Part shown: positions 8,822 through 17,494 of the stretch, piece by piece
Numbering within the stretch: the first letter of the stretch is position 1
Layout: each line of letters starts with the position of its first letter
DNA from: Devosiaceae bacterium MH13
GTDB lineage: Bacteria; Pseudomonadota; Alphaproteobacteria; Rhizobiales; MH13
Length of the DNA stretch: 50,491 nt
Assembly (NCBI GenBank): GCA_019192585.1
Contig: JAHCMG010000221.1
Coordinates: 1-50,491, forward strand
Reading direction: 5' to 3'
Notes under the pieces: model-generated
Databases searched by the model: none
The model's input: the letters and a program-made list of their open reading frames with translations, nothing else
What the model was told of the DNA's origin: nothing
Translations under genes and position numbers: made by a program

Positions 8822-9796
8822 TCAGTCGTTGGCGTAAGGCTTCAGCACAGGGCCGTCGCCCTCGTCGCCCGCTGCGCCACCCCGGCGCCCGAAATCGGCT
8901 TCGGCCGTGTCCTGGCCTATATCGATAATCCCTTGCCGCACGGTGCGCGTCCGGGTGAACCAGGCTTCGAGCTTATCGCCCTCGCCCCAGCGGATGGCCC
9001 GCTGCAGCGCCGCGAGGTCCTCTGAAAACCGGCCCAGAGCTTCGAGGACGGCGTCCTTATTGGTCAGGAAGATATCCCGCCACATAACCGGATCAGAGGC
9101 GGCGATGCGCGTGAAATCGCGGAAGCCGCCGGCGGAAAAGCGCATCACATCGCTTTCCGAGACATCCTCAAAATCGGCAGCGGTGCCAACAATCGTGTAG
9201 GCGATCAGGTGCGGCAGATGAGATGTGAGAGCGAGCACCAAATCATGCTCGTCGGCATCCATGATCTCGACCATCGCGCCGAGCGCCTTCCAGAACGCCG
9301 ACAAGCGCTCCAAGGCGTCCGCATCGACGGTCTCTTCGGGGGTCAGGATAACAAAGCGGCCCACAAACAAATCGGCAAAGCCCGCGCGCGGGCCCGACCG
9401 CCCACTGCCCGCCACCGGGTGGCCGGCGATAACCGTCACATCGGGGCCAAGAGCGGCGGATAGATCGGTGATCACGCTGCGCTTAACCGAGCCAACATCG
9501 GTGACGACCGTGCCCAGCTGCAGGTGCCCCGCAATGCTCTGCGCAACAGGCGCCATCGCCCGCACGGGCACGCACAGGACAACGAGGTCCGCACCGCGCA
9601 CGGCATCCACCGGGTTGGTGGTCGCCAGCGCCTCGGGGAAGATCTCCCGCAGCACCGCCACCGCCTCTGGGTCCTGGTCGGCGAACTGGATGACCGTATC
9701 GGGCAGAAAGCGGCGCACCGCATGAGCCACCGACGTGCCCAGCAGACCGGCACCGATGATGGCGACGCGCGAAAACTGTGCGGGTATGGCGCTCAT
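8822..9796 (-). CDS. tyrC: Prephenate/arogenate dehydrogenase
   Basis: A 324-residue NAD(P)-dependent dehydrogenase that oxidatively decarboxylates prephenate or arogenate in tyrosine synthesis. The Rossmann motif is GAGLLG at 15-20. The catalytic histidine is H126 in GHPVAGSG, with more conserved histidines at H193 and H196 (TSHLPHLIAY). The C-terminal half is helical, as in the family. It is the last gene of the minus-strand group chorismate mutase - hisC - tyrC, and its ATG overlaps the hisC stop by one base (TGATG), so translation is coupled. Substrate (prephenate or arogenate) and cofactor cannot be settled from sequence alone. Confidence 0.92.
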   Translation of the reverse strand: MSAIPAQFSRVAIIGAGLLGTSVAHAVRRFLPDTVIQFADQDPEAVAVLREIFPEALATTNPVDAVRGADLVVLCVPVRAMAPVAQSIAGHLQLGTVVTDVGSVKRSVITDLSAALGPDVTVIAGHPVAGSGRSGPRAGFADLFVGRFVILTPEETVDADALERLSAFWKALGAMVEIMDADEHDLVLALTSHLPHLIAYTIVGTAADFEDVSESDVMRFSAGGFRDFTRIAASDPVMWRDIFLTNKDAVLEALGRFSEDLAALQRAIRWGEGDKLEAWFTRTRTVRQGIIDIGQDTAEADFGRRGGAAGDEGDGPVLKPYAND

Positions 9797-10902
9797 CAGG
9801 GGGCCTGCATAAACCTGCGCAGCACGTCGAGAAGAAGCGTGTTGGCTTCCGCCGTGCCCACCGTCACGCGCAGCGCGTTGGGCAGCTTGTAGGCGCCCAC
9901 CTTCCGCGTCACCACGCCTTCAGAGAGCAATGCCGTGTCCGCATCATCGGCCGTTTTGCCGGCGGTCTGCGGGAAGTGCACCAAGATGAAGTTGCCCACG
10001 CTGGGCGTCACCTTAAGGCCAAGCGCTTCGAGCCCCTCGGTCAGCTTCGGCACCCAGTGTGCATTGTGCGCCACCGCCGCATCAATGAACGGGCCATCGT
10101 CCATGGCCGCAGCCCCAGCAGCAATCGCCGGACCGGTCATGTTGAACGGCCCACGCACTCGGTTCAGGGCATCGGCCACATGGGCAGGCCCGAACATCCA
10201 ACCGATGCGAAGCTTGGCAAGGCCATAGATCTTCGAGAAGGTCCGCGTCATCACCACGTTGGGCGCCGTGGCGGCCAACTCGAGCCCGCTCTCATAATCA
10301 TTGCGGCGGACGTATTCGGCATAGGCCGCGTCCAGCACCAGGAGCACATGCGGTGGCAGCCCCTCGTGAAGGCGCCGCACCTCGCTGAAGGGCACATAGG
10401 TGCCCGTCGGGTTGTTCGGGTTCGCGAGGAAAACGATCTTCGTGCGCTCAGTAACCGCGCTCAAAAAGCCATCCACATTCGCCGTCAGATCAACATCGGG
10501 CACCTCAACGGGTGTGCCGCCCGCCGCGCGCGTGGCAATCGGGTAGACGAGGAACCCGTGCTCGGAGAACACCGCCTCGTCACCCGGCCCAAGATAGGTC
10601 TGCGCCAACAGGGCCAGCAGCTCGTCGGAGCCGTTGCCGCAAACGATCCGATCCTTGTCGATGCCGTGCCGGCGGGCAATCGCTTCGCGCAGCTGCAAGG
10701 CCGACCCATCGGGATAGGCGGCCAGTTTCTCGCTGACCGTGTGATAGGCCTCCAGCGCCTTCGGGCTTGTGCCCAAGGGCGTCTCATTCGACGACAGCTT
10801 GTGCAGCGTCTTGCCCTGGGGCGCCTTATCGCGGCCGGGGACATAGGCGGCAATATCAAGAACCCCGGGGCGGGGCTGCGGAAACAATGGCGAAGCAGAC
10901 AT
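9796..10902 (-). CDS. hisC: Histidinol-phosphate aminotransferase, probable aromatic aminotransferase role
   Basis: A 368-residue PLP-dependent class I/II aminotransferase. PLP lysine K224 is in [15 protein letters not shown]. Other visible motifs are NPNNPTGT (161-168), DAAYAEY (191-197) and the SSNE substrate segment near residue 37. HisC makes histidinol phosphate. Paralogues placed between chorismate mutase and tyrC also transaminate prephenate or aromatic 2-oxo acids, which this location suggests. The stop overlaps the tyrC start, and 99 bases separate it from chorismate mutase upstream. Whether the genome has a second hisC in a his operon would decide the main role. Confidence 0.9.
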   Translation of the reverse strand: MSASPLFPQPRPGVLDIAAYVPGRDKAPQGKTLHKLSSNETPLGTSPKALEAYHTVSEKLAAYPDGSALQLREAIARRHGIDKDRIVCGNGSDELLALLAQTYLGPGDEAVFSEHGFLVYPIATRAAGGTPVEVPDVDLTANVDGFLSAVTERTKIVFLANPNNPTGTYVPFSEVRRLHEGLPPHVLLVLDAAYAEYVRRNDYESGLELAATAPNVVMTRTFSKIYGLAKLRIGWMFGPAHVADALNRVRGPFNMTGPAIAAGAAAMDDGPFIDAAVAHNAHWVPKLTEGLEALGLKVTPSVGNFILVHFPQTAGKTADDADTALLSEGVVTRKVGAYKLPNALRVTVGTAEANTLLLDVLRRFMQAP

Positions 10903-11001
10903 GGCGTGAGCCTAGTTGAGGGGAGGGGCGAAAAACAGGAGATCGGTTCTGAAGGGTTAAGCGCCGTTTTGCAATCGGCACCATCTTGCCGCTACTGGCG
11001 C

Positions 11002-11838
11002 CTAGGGCCGATAGACCGGCGCATGCGAGCCAACGCTGAGGGCACCCGCCGCACGGAGATGCTCTCGAATCGCCTCGCTCGTGACGCTGATCAGCGATGA
11101 TCCGTCGGTATGGCCGGCCAAACGATCGATCTCGTCCGCCTGATCGCCGGGCAACTGAGCCAGCATGGTTTGGCTGACGGAAAACACCTCCGCTGCCATC
11201 ACGGCCGGATCGGACGGCGCATTGGCCACCACAAGGCAGGGCAGGCCTGCGGGGTGGTCGGCCCGCTCCACGAACGGCAGCCGCGCGATCACTTTTGGCG
11301 CGTTCTGCGCTTCCAGTGCGCGCCACCAGGCCTGCTCGGCGGGCATGGCGGGCCCGATAGGGATGAGCCCCAGCGCATCCCCACGCGCGCCCACCGCATC
11401 GAGAACCCCCTGCGGCGAGGCTTGTGCGCTCAAGGGCACCGTGTAGCCAAAGTGGAACCGCGCGACGTCGCGCATGGCCAAAGGCTCCGTGCCGAAACAG
11501 TAAGCGACATCGTAGGGCGCTTGGACGTAGGTGAAGGTCGAGATGATCACCCGCCAGATGCTCTCGACCGTGTCGAGCGGCAACAGGCCCGAGTGGCGCT
11601 CGATCATGTCGCGCATCATCGACGCTTCACGGGCCGGACGGAACGCAGAGGGCCGATGATCTGCGCTCGCGCTGGCAGACGCCGCCACGTTCTTGATCGT
11701 GATGAGGTCACCAATCACCGCGCTGCGCTCGATCAGCAGAGCGTGCATCGCCGCATCGATCCGGTCGATCTCGGCGCGAATATCGGCAAGGCTCGCATGG
11801 GGTCCAGGCTTGGCCTGAGGCGCAGGTGCATCGGTCAT
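11002..11838 (-). CDS. Chorismate mutase (AroQ type) with C-terminal PDT-like domain
   Basis: A 278-residue protein. Residues about 15-100 form an AroQ chorismate mutase domain (LADIRAEIDRID, ERSAVI, RPAREASMM). This converts chorismate to prephenate for the tyrC/hisC products downstream. The remaining 170 residues look like a prephenate-dehydratase-type fold (RFHFGYTVPL, then DALGLIPIG) but no TRF-type catalytic motif is visible, so dehydratase activity is doubtful. The ATG at 11838 is preferred over an upstream frame extension to 11976 that runs into the metX leader. It is divergent from metX across 116 bases, where I see no recognisable riboswitch. Confidence 0.82.
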   Translation of the reverse strand: MTDAPAPQAKPGPHASLADIRAEIDRIDAAMHALLIERSAVIGDLITIKNVAASASASADHRPSAFRPAREASMMRDMIERHSGLLPLDTVESIWRVIISTFTYVQAPYDVAYCFGTEPLAMRDVARFHFGYTVPLSAQASPQGVLDAVGARGDALGLIPIGPAMPAEQAWWRALEAQNAPKVIARLPFVERADHPAGLPCLVVANAPSDPAVMAAEVFSVSQTMLAQLPGDQADEIDRLAGHTDGSSLISVTSEAIREHLRAAGALSVGSHAPVYRP

Positions 11839-11954
11839 GCGGGACGCTTTACGCGCCTTGGAGACCAAACGCCAAGCACGATCCGGTTTCGCATTGCAGA
11901 AAATGGGTCTAAACAGGCCGGCCTGAGCCCCTGCCGAGCGCCCTGTTGAGTAGC

Positions 11955-13118
11955 ATGCAACCCACCGAGAACCCAAGTACCGTGCCTCATGGGGCCGTGC
12001 CCCATGGCGCCGTGCTCGAAGTGCGCGAGCCCGTCACCTTGCAGTCCGGCGAAACGCTCCAACGCAGCCATATCGCCTACACGACGCATGGCACGCTCAA
12101 CGCGGCGCGAACCAACGCGATCCTGGTATGTCACGCGCTGACCGGCGACCAATATGTCACCGGCCGCCACCCGATCACCGGCAAGGCAGGCTGGTGGGAA
12201 ACGATGGTCGGCCCCGGCGCACCGCTCGATACCGACACGCATTTCATCATCTGCGCCAACGTTTTGGGCGGCTGCCTGGGCTCAACTGGCCCCGGCTCTC
12301 CGCACCCGGAGACGGGCGAGGTGTATGGCCTCAACTTCCCGCTCGTGACGATCGCCGACATGGTGGATATGCAGCGCCGCCTCGTCGATCATTTGGGGAT
12401 CGAGCGGCTCTTGGCCGTTGTCGGCGGCTCGATGGGCGGCATGCAAGTGCTGCAATGGGCGGCGCGCTACCCCGAACGGGTGGCAGCGGCCATCCCCATC
12501 GCCACCTCGGCGCGGCACTCCTCGCAAAACATCGCCTTCCACGAAGTCGGCAGGCAAGCGGTGATGGCAGACCCGGACTGGCGCAGCGGTCGCTACATGG
12601 CCGAGGGAACACGGCCGACCAAGGGCCTCGCCGTGGCCCGCATGGGCGCCCACATAACCTACATGTCCGACGATGCGCTGCATCGGAAGTTCGGCCGCAG
12701 CCTGCAGGACAAGAACGCGATCTCGTTCGGCTTCGATGCCGATTTCCAGATCGAGAGCTATCTGCGCCACCAGGGCATGACGTTTGTCGACCGGTTCGAT
12801 GCGAACTCCTACCTCTACCTGACCCGTGCGATGGACTATTTCGATCTCGCGGCCGACCACGACGGCAAGGTGGCCAACGCGTTTGCCGACACGCGCACCC
12901 GGTTCTGCGTCATCTCGTTCACCTCCGATTGGCTGTTCCCGACGTCCGAGAGCCGCGCGCTGGTGCACGCGCTCAACGCGACAACCGCCAAAGTGTCCTT
13001 CGTTGAGGTTGAGACAGACCGCGGACATGACTCATTCTTGCTCGATGAGCCCGAACTGTTCGCTGCGGTTCGCGCGTTCTTGTCGAGCGTTGTCACGCTT
13101 GAAGGGGTGAGCCCGTGA
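11955..13118 (+). CDS. metX: Homoserine O-acetyltransferase MetX
   Basis: A 387-residue alpha/beta-hydrolase-fold acyltransferase that activates homoserine for methionine synthesis. The nucleophile elbow is GGSMGGMQ with S159. The acid is the Asp in TSDWLFP and the base the His in DRGHDSF. An in-frame TTG three codons upstream (11946) is a weaker start. The N-terminus carries a direct repeat [10 protein letters not shown], mirrored in the DNA as a short duplication. The stop overlaps metW as GTGA, matching the metX-metW pairing widely seen in Proteobacteria. The acyl donor (acetyl- or succinyl-CoA) cannot be assigned with certainty from sequence. Confidence 0.93.
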   Translation: MQPTENPSTVPHGAVPHGAVLEVREPVTLQSGETLQRSHIAYTTHGTLNAARTNAILVCHALTGDQYVTGRHPITGKAGWWETMVGPGAPLDTDTHFIICANVLGGCLGSTGPGSPHPETGEVYGLNFPLVTIADMVDMQRRLVDHLGIERLLAVVGGSMGGMQVLQWAARYPERVAAAIPIATSARHSSQNIAFHEVGRQAVMADPDWRSGRYMAEGTRPTKGLAVARMGAHITYMSDDALHRKFGRSLQDKNAISFGFDADFQIESYLRHQGMTFVDRFDANSYLYLTRAMDYFDLAADHDGKVANAFADTRTRFCVISFTSDWLFPTSESRALVHALNATTAKVSFVEVETDRGHDSFLLDEPELFAAVRAFLSSVVTLEGVSP

Positions 13119-13756
13119 GCGTGCCTCTGTCCCGCGTCGACTATGCGATCATCGAGCACTACGTGCCCCAAGGCGCGCGCGTCCTCGATGTCGGGTGCGA
13201 GGATGGCAACCTACTCGCGTTCCTTGAGCAGAAGAAAGCCATCGATGGACGCGGCCTTGAGCTCTCCCAAGCCAATGTGAACGCCGCGGTGGCCCGCGGG
13301 CTTTCGGTGATCCAGGGGGATGCGGACACAGACCTTTCCACCTACCCCGATGGTGCGTTCGACGTCGTGATCCTATCGCAGACGCTGCAAGCCACGCAGG
13401 CCCCGCGCAAGGTGCTGGAAGAGCTGCTGCGCATCGGCAAACGGGTCATCGTTGCCATTCCCAATTTCGGCCATTGGAAGGCGCGGCTGCACCTGCTGCT
13501 GCGCGGCGAGATGCCTGTCACCAAATCGCTGCCCTATTCCTGGTACGACACGCCGAACATCCACTTTTGTACCTTGCGAGACTTCGTGCATCTGACCGAA
13601 GCGGTTGGCGCCACCATCGAGGATTCGGCGGCGCTCAACGCCCAGGGCCAACGCGTGGCGCTGCACGCGCCCTGGGCGCTGTGGAACCTTGTTGGCGCCC
13701 AAGGCATTTTCGTTCTGCGTCCCGGCAACGGCCCGGATGCGCAGGCCACTTCGTGA
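13115..13756 (+). CDS. metW: MetW, methionine biosynthesis partner of MetX
   Basis: A 213-residue class I methyltransferase-fold protein of the MetW family. The AdoMet-type glycine motif is [15 protein letters not shown] at 23-37, followed by the family segment [10 protein letters not shown] and [10 protein letters not shown]. MetW co-occurs with MetX and is needed for its full activity in characterised species; a methyl-transfer substrate is not known. The GTG start overlaps the metX stop by four bases (GTGA), and its own stop overlaps the next gene the same way, giving a three-gene translationally coupled operon. Confidence 0.92.
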   Translation: MSVPLSRVDYAIIEHYVPQGARVLDVGCEDGNLLAFLEQKKAIDGRGLELSQANVNAAVARGLSVIQGDADTDLSTYPDGAFDVVILSQTLQATQAPRKVLEELLRIGKRVIVAIPNFGHWKARLHLLLRGEMPVTKSLPYSWYDTPNIHFCTLRDFVHLTEAVGATIEDSAALNAQGQRVALHAPWALWNLVGAQGIFVLRPGNGPDAQATS

Positions 13757-14673
13757 GCCAGCCGCCAACGCAGAACTTTCAAGCCATCGCCCTGATGGTG
13801 TTCGCGATGATCGCCTTCGGCATCGACGATGCGGCGATCAAACTCGCCGGAACGCTCGCCGAGGGTGGCGCCGCAACACCGGGCGAGATCGTCATCATCA
13901 AAGGGGTGTTCGGCACCCTGGTCTATGGCGCCCTGATGCTGCGCGAGGGCACGCGCATGACCCCTGCCCTGGTCGGCGCGATGTTGCGCGACCCGCCGCT
14001 TGCGTGGCGCACGGCCGGGGATCTGATCTCCGCCATGGCGATCATCACCGGCCTCACGGTCATGCCGCTCTCGAACCTGTCGGCCATCCTTCAGGTCCAG
14101 CCCTTGGCCATCACGCTGGGCGCAGCACTGATCCTGGGCGAGCGTGTCGGCTGGCGCCGCTGGAGCGCCATCATTGTCGGCTTCATCGGCGTGATGATCA
14201 TCATCCGCCCCGGACTTGAAGGGTTCGAAGCGGGCACCCATTGGGCGGTGATCGCCATGATCGGCCTTGCGGTCCGCGATCTGGCGACCCGCAAAGTGAA
14301 GGCGCAATTCTCAACCTTCTCCATCGTCACGCTCGTTGCCGCGCTGTTGGTGCCGATGGGGCTTGGCATGCATTTCGTGATGGAGGACGACCCGCTGCTG
14401 CAAGGCATCGCCCCTCTGGCTTGGGCGCTCATCCTGGGTGGCGGCGTGTTCGGCATGGCGGGCTATTACGCCATCACGCTGTCGGTTCGGCTGGGCGAGA
14501 TCTCCGTGGTCGCGCCCTACCGCTACACGCGGCTTCTCGCGGCGTTGGTGCTCGGCTTTTTGGTCTTCGGCGAAGTGCCCGACTGGCCGATGACCATCGG
14601 CGCCGCATTGGTGATCGGCGCGGGGCTTTTCACGCTCTACCGCGAGCAGGTGGTACGCAAGAAAACACCCTAA
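13753..14673 (+). CDS. EamA-family (DMT superfamily) transporter
   Basis: A 306-residue membrane protein with about ten hydrophobic helices in two EamA repeats (about 10-140 and 150-300), typical of drug/metabolite exporters. The GTG at 13753 overlaps the metW stop (GTGA) and places the first helix (FQAIALMVFAMIAFG) at the N-terminus; the same frame is open far upstream but inside metW. Coupling to metXW suggests export of a methionine-pathway metabolite or amino acid, which is inference from position only. The convergent methyltransferase gene ends 29 bases downstream. Confidence 0.85.
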   Translation: MSQPPTQNFQAIALMVFAMIAFGIDDAAIKLAGTLAEGGAATPGEIVIIKGVFGTLVYGALMLREGTRMTPALVGAMLRDPPLAWRTAGDLISAMAIITGLTVMPLSNLSAILQVQPLAITLGAALILGERVGWRRWSAIIVGFIGVMIIIRPGLEGFEAGTHWAVIAMIGLAVRDLATRKVKAQFSTFSIVTLVAALLVPMGLGMHFVMEDDPLLQGIAPLAWALILGGGVFGMAGYYAITLSVRLGEISVVAPYRYTRLLAALVLGFLVFGEVPDWPMTIGAALVIGAGLFTLYREQVVRKKTP

Positions 14674-14702
14674 CTGGGCCTCTGGGTCCGGCTAGCCGCA
14701 CC

Positions 14703-15431
14703 TCAATTCGGCACGGCGCCCGCTGGCACCAGCACAGGCCGTGCTCTGGCGCGGGCCCCTTCGGTCACCGGCAAGCCGCGGAACATGTGCTTGGTCGCTT
14801 CAAGAATAATCACCCCGCCCAAGGGTGAGAGCACGGTTTTGCCGAACCGCTCGAAAAATGGCGAGGTGCGCAGCGCCAGCTTGGTGTTGGAGGGGAAGAA
14901 GTGCAGCGCCTCCGACCAGCCGGTGGGCGCGAACTGGGTCTCGCGGCACAGCCGGATCATCTGACCTTTGGAGAACGGACGGCCGTGCCCGAACGGCGTT
15001 GCATCGATCCGCGCCAACAGCCCGCGCCGGTTCGGCACCACCGCGATCATCCGCCCGCCAGGCGCCAGCACCCGCCAAACCTCCTCAAGCAGGTTGGAGG
15101 GGTGGGGCGAGAATTCGAGCGCATGCACCAAGATCACCCGATCGAGCGCAGCGTTGGGGATCGGCAGATGCTCTTCATTGACCAGAACCGACGCGTTGGG
15201 CCCCGATGATGGCCAGTTCACGCAGCCCTGCGCGGCGGGCATGAAGCTCATCAGCCGCTGGGCGCCATCGCGGTACTGGCCCAAGAACGGGTTGGCGAAG
15301 CCAACGCCGGCAACGTCCATGCCCTTGGCGTCAGGCATATGCTTGCTCAACGCGACCCGCAGATAGTCACGCGTGCGCATGCCCAGAGGGCTTGTATAAA
15401 AATCTCGAAGGTCGATGATGTCGACGCGCAT
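14703..15431 (-). CDS. Class I SAM-dependent methyltransferase-like protein
   Basis: A 242-residue protein with a methyltransferase_11-like core: MDVAGVGFANPFL in place of the usual glycine-rich loop, an acidic segment near LPIPNAALDRVILVHALEF, and LLEEVWRVLAPGGRMIAVVPN. The AdoMet loop departs from GxGxG, so cofactor binding is likely but not certain. The substrate is unknown. It is divergent from gloB across only 47 bases, an arrangement common in Rhizobiales, which suggests shared promoter space. Confidence 0.82.
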   Translation of the reverse strand: MRVDIIDLRDFYTSPLGMRTRDYLRVALSKHMPDAKGMDVAGVGFANPFLGQYRDGAQRLMSFMPAAQGCVNWPSSGPNASVLVNEEHLPIPNAALDRVILVHALEFSPHPSNLLEEVWRVLAPGGRMIAVVPNRRGLLARIDATPFGHGRPFSKGQMIRLCRETQFAPTGWSEALHFFPSNTKLALRTSPFFERFGKTVLSPLGGVIILEATKHMFRGLPVTEGARARARPVLVPAGAVPN

Positions 15432-15478
15432 ACCCGCCTCTTACCCAAATCGCCCGCGGGCGACCAGAAGGATCGCTC

Positions 15479-16204
15479 GTGAGCGTTAGCTGCCACCTCT
15501 ACCCCTGCCGCAGTGACAATTATGGCGTGCTGGTGCGCGATGAGAGCAGCGGCCGGGTTGCCCTGATCGATGTGCCCGAGGAAGCGGCCACCCGCAAAGC
15601 CATCGCTGAGACCGGCTGGACCCCGACCGACATCTTCATCACCCATCACCATCGCGACCATATCGATGGCGTGGGCGGCATCCGCTCGAGCTACGATGTC
15701 CGGGTGGTTGGTAACGCCGCAGATGCGCAGCGCCTGCCCCGGCTCGACACAGCGGTGCGCCCTGGCGACACCGTGACGCTGGGCGATGCGGAGTTCGAGG
15801 TACTCGACACGCCGGGCCACACGGTGGGGCACATCGCCTATATCAGCCGAACGGATAAGCTGGCCTTTGTTGGCGACACCTTGTTTGCGCTTGGGTGCGG
15901 CCGCATGTTTGAGGGCACACCAAGCCAGTTCTTTGCCAGCCTGCAGGTGCTTGCAGCCTTGGACCCTGAAACCATGATCTATTGCGGCCACGAGTATACC
16001 GAAGCCAATGCCCGCTTCGCTGTGCACCTCAGCCCGGATGATGACGCCCTTCTCGCCCACGTCGATCAGATCGTGCAGAAGCGCGGGCAAGGCCTGGCGA
16101 CGGTGCCCACCGAGCTTACCACCGAGCTCGCCTTCAACCCGTTCCTCAAAGCCGGAACAGCGGACGCGTTTGCGCAGCTACGCGCCGCCAAGGATCACTT
16201 CTGA
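15479..16204 (+). CDS. gloB: Hydroxyacylglutathione hydrolase (glyoxalase II)
   Basis: A 241-residue metallo-beta-lactamase-fold enzyme that hydrolyses S-D-lactoylglutathione in methylglyoxal detoxification. The binuclear metal motif THHHRDH lies at 55-61. Further ligands are expected in DTPGHTVGH and FVGDTLF, and in the late CGHEYT. The C-terminal substrate-binding domain ends in the expected length. GTG start 15479 is preceded by GAAGGA about 8 bases upstream. It is followed after 33 bases by a LysE-type exporter gene in the same direction. Confidence 0.93.
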   Translation: MSVSCHLYPCRSDNYGVLVRDESSGRVALIDVPEEAATRKAIAETGWTPTDIFITHHHRDHIDGVGGIRSSYDVRVVGNAADAQRLPRLDTAVRPGDTVTLGDAEFEVLDTPGHTVGHIAYISRTDKLAFVGDTLFALGCGRMFEGTPSQFFASLQVLAALDPETMIYCGHEYTEANARFAVHLSPDDDALLAHVDQIVQKRGQGLATVPTELTTELAFNPFLKAGTADAFAQLRAAKDHF

Positions 16205-16237
16205 TGGCGAAGCCGAACCCACACAGAGAGCAGTGCC

Positions 16238-16849
16238 ATGTCCATTGAGTTTCTGATCACCTCGATGATCGTCATCCTGCTGCCCGGGACGGGCGTTCTG
16301 TACACTTTGGCAGTGGGTCTGGGACGGGGTTTCCGCGCCAGTGTCGTTGCGGCGGTCGGCTGCACGTTCGGGATCGTGCCGCACATGATCGCCAGCATTG
16401 TCGGCCTCGCCGCGCTGCTGCACACCTCGGCGGTGGCCTTCCAGATCATCAAATATGCCGGCGTCGCCTACCTTCTGTACATGGCGTGGAACATTCTGCG
16501 CGAAGGCGGCGCGCTCGATGTCTCCGCCGACCAGAAACCCCAAAGCGTTTGGAAGACGGCACGCACCGGCACGCTCATCAATGTGCTGAACCCCAAACTG
16601 TCGCTGTTCTTCCTGGCCTTCCTGCCGCAATTCGTGCCCGCAACCGCTGCCAACCCCACTGCCATGATGGTCATGCTGGCGCTGGTCTTCATGGCGCTCA
16701 CCTTCCTCGTTTTCGTCTTGTATGGCGCAAGCGCAGCGCTGGCCCGCGACTATGTGATCTCGCGGCCCGCCGTGATGGCCTGGCTGCGCCGCTCCTTCGC
16801 TGCTGCCTTTGGCGTGTTGGGCCTAAGGCTCGCTTTCGCGGAGCGCTAA
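16238..16849 (+). CDS. LysE/RhtB-family amino acid exporter
   Basis: A 203-residue membrane protein with about six helices. The family N-terminal motif is visible as LLPGTGVLYTLAVGLGRG at about 14-31 and the second conserved block as GTLINVLNPKLSLFFLAFLPQF at about 111-132, where Asn-Pro-Lys is diagnostic. The family exports basic or neutral amino acids or homoserine lactones; the substrate is not predictable. The stop TAA is one base from the GTG start of the cupin gene, so the two are probably co-translated, with gloB as a possible first gene. Confidence 0.88.
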   Translation: MSIEFLITSMIVILLPGTGVLYTLAVGLGRGFRASVVAAVGCTFGIVPHMIASIVGLAALLHTSAVAFQIIKYAGVAYLLYMAWNILREGGALDVSADQKPQSVWKTARTGTLINVLNPKLSLFFLAFLPQFVPATAANPTAMMVMLALVFMALTFLVFVLYGASAALARDYVISRPAVMAWLRRSFAAAFGVLGLRLAFAER

Positions 16850-16850
16850 G

Positions 16851-17288
16851 GTGACATTCGACGAGGTCGTCGCCGCACTCGATCTGGCGCCGCATCCTGA
16901 AGGCGGCTTCTACCGCGAGACCTTCCGCGACCCGAGGCAAACCGATGGCCGCTCGATCGGCACCGCGATCTACTACGCGCTGGGCATCGGCGATTGCTCC
17001 GCCTGGCATCGGGTGGATGCAGCCGCGATCTGGCACTGGTACGCCGGCTCACCCCTAGCGCTGACCCTTTCGCCCAACGGGCACGACGCCGAGGCCCACC
17101 GGTTGGGACCCAACCTGCCCATGGGCGAACGCCCGCAAGTCATCGTGCCCGAAGGTTGGTGGCAAACCGCTGAAAGCCTTGGCGAATGGACGCTGGTCGG
17201 CTGCACCGTTGCACCGGGTTTCCAGTTCGAAGGCTTCGAGATGGCGCCCGCCGATTGGCGCCCCACCCCGCGACCGGCCGGCACCTAA
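16851..17288 (+). CDS. DUF985 cupin-fold protein
   Basis: A 145-residue single-domain protein of the DUF985 cupin family. Diagnostic segments are LAPHPEGGFYRETFRD (12-27), TAIYYAL, SAWHRVDAAAIWHWYAGSPL (about 50-69) and the late WTLVGCTVAPGFQFEGFEMA. Histidines in the WHR/WHWY region resemble cupin metal ligands, but the reaction is not known. It starts with GTG one base after the LysE-type gene. Confidence 0.85.
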   Translation: MTFDEVVAALDLAPHPEGGFYRETFRDPRQTDGRSIGTAIYYALGIGDCSAWHRVDAAAIWHWYAGSPLALTLSPNGHDAEAHRLGPNLPMGERPQVIVPEGWWQTAESLGEWTLVGCTVAPGFQFEGFEMAPADWRPTPRPAGT

Positions 17289-17494
17289 GCTTAACTGCCT
17301 AAAGTCTGACCAGGGCGCAGCATTGCCCAATTGGGCTAGGCCACCTACTTTGCCATCTCAATTCTGCCGCGTTCTGGCGGCTGACTGGCAGGCGTCAGGC
17401 CGCTGCCGACAGCTTTAGGGGACTGAAAACCCAACCCACCCACGTTTGGCGCCCGTGCGAACGCCGACAGCTGATGACTGCGAGGACCAAAGCC

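Noticed and set aside
9778-11100. A 440-residue plus-strand open frame opposite tyrC and hisC
   Set aside because: The opposite strand encodes two confident enzymes with complete motifs; this frame is an antisense shadow.
11839-11954. A SAM-II-type riboswitch upstream of metX
   Set aside because: ATTGCAG and a CTAAA occur in order, which recalls SAM-II, but the first stem cannot be formed with the flanking bases and the spacing is wrong.
11970-12020. Short tandem duplication at the start of metX as a contingency repeat
   Set aside because: Only two imperfect copies encoding VPHGA; too short and in-frame to suggest phase variation.
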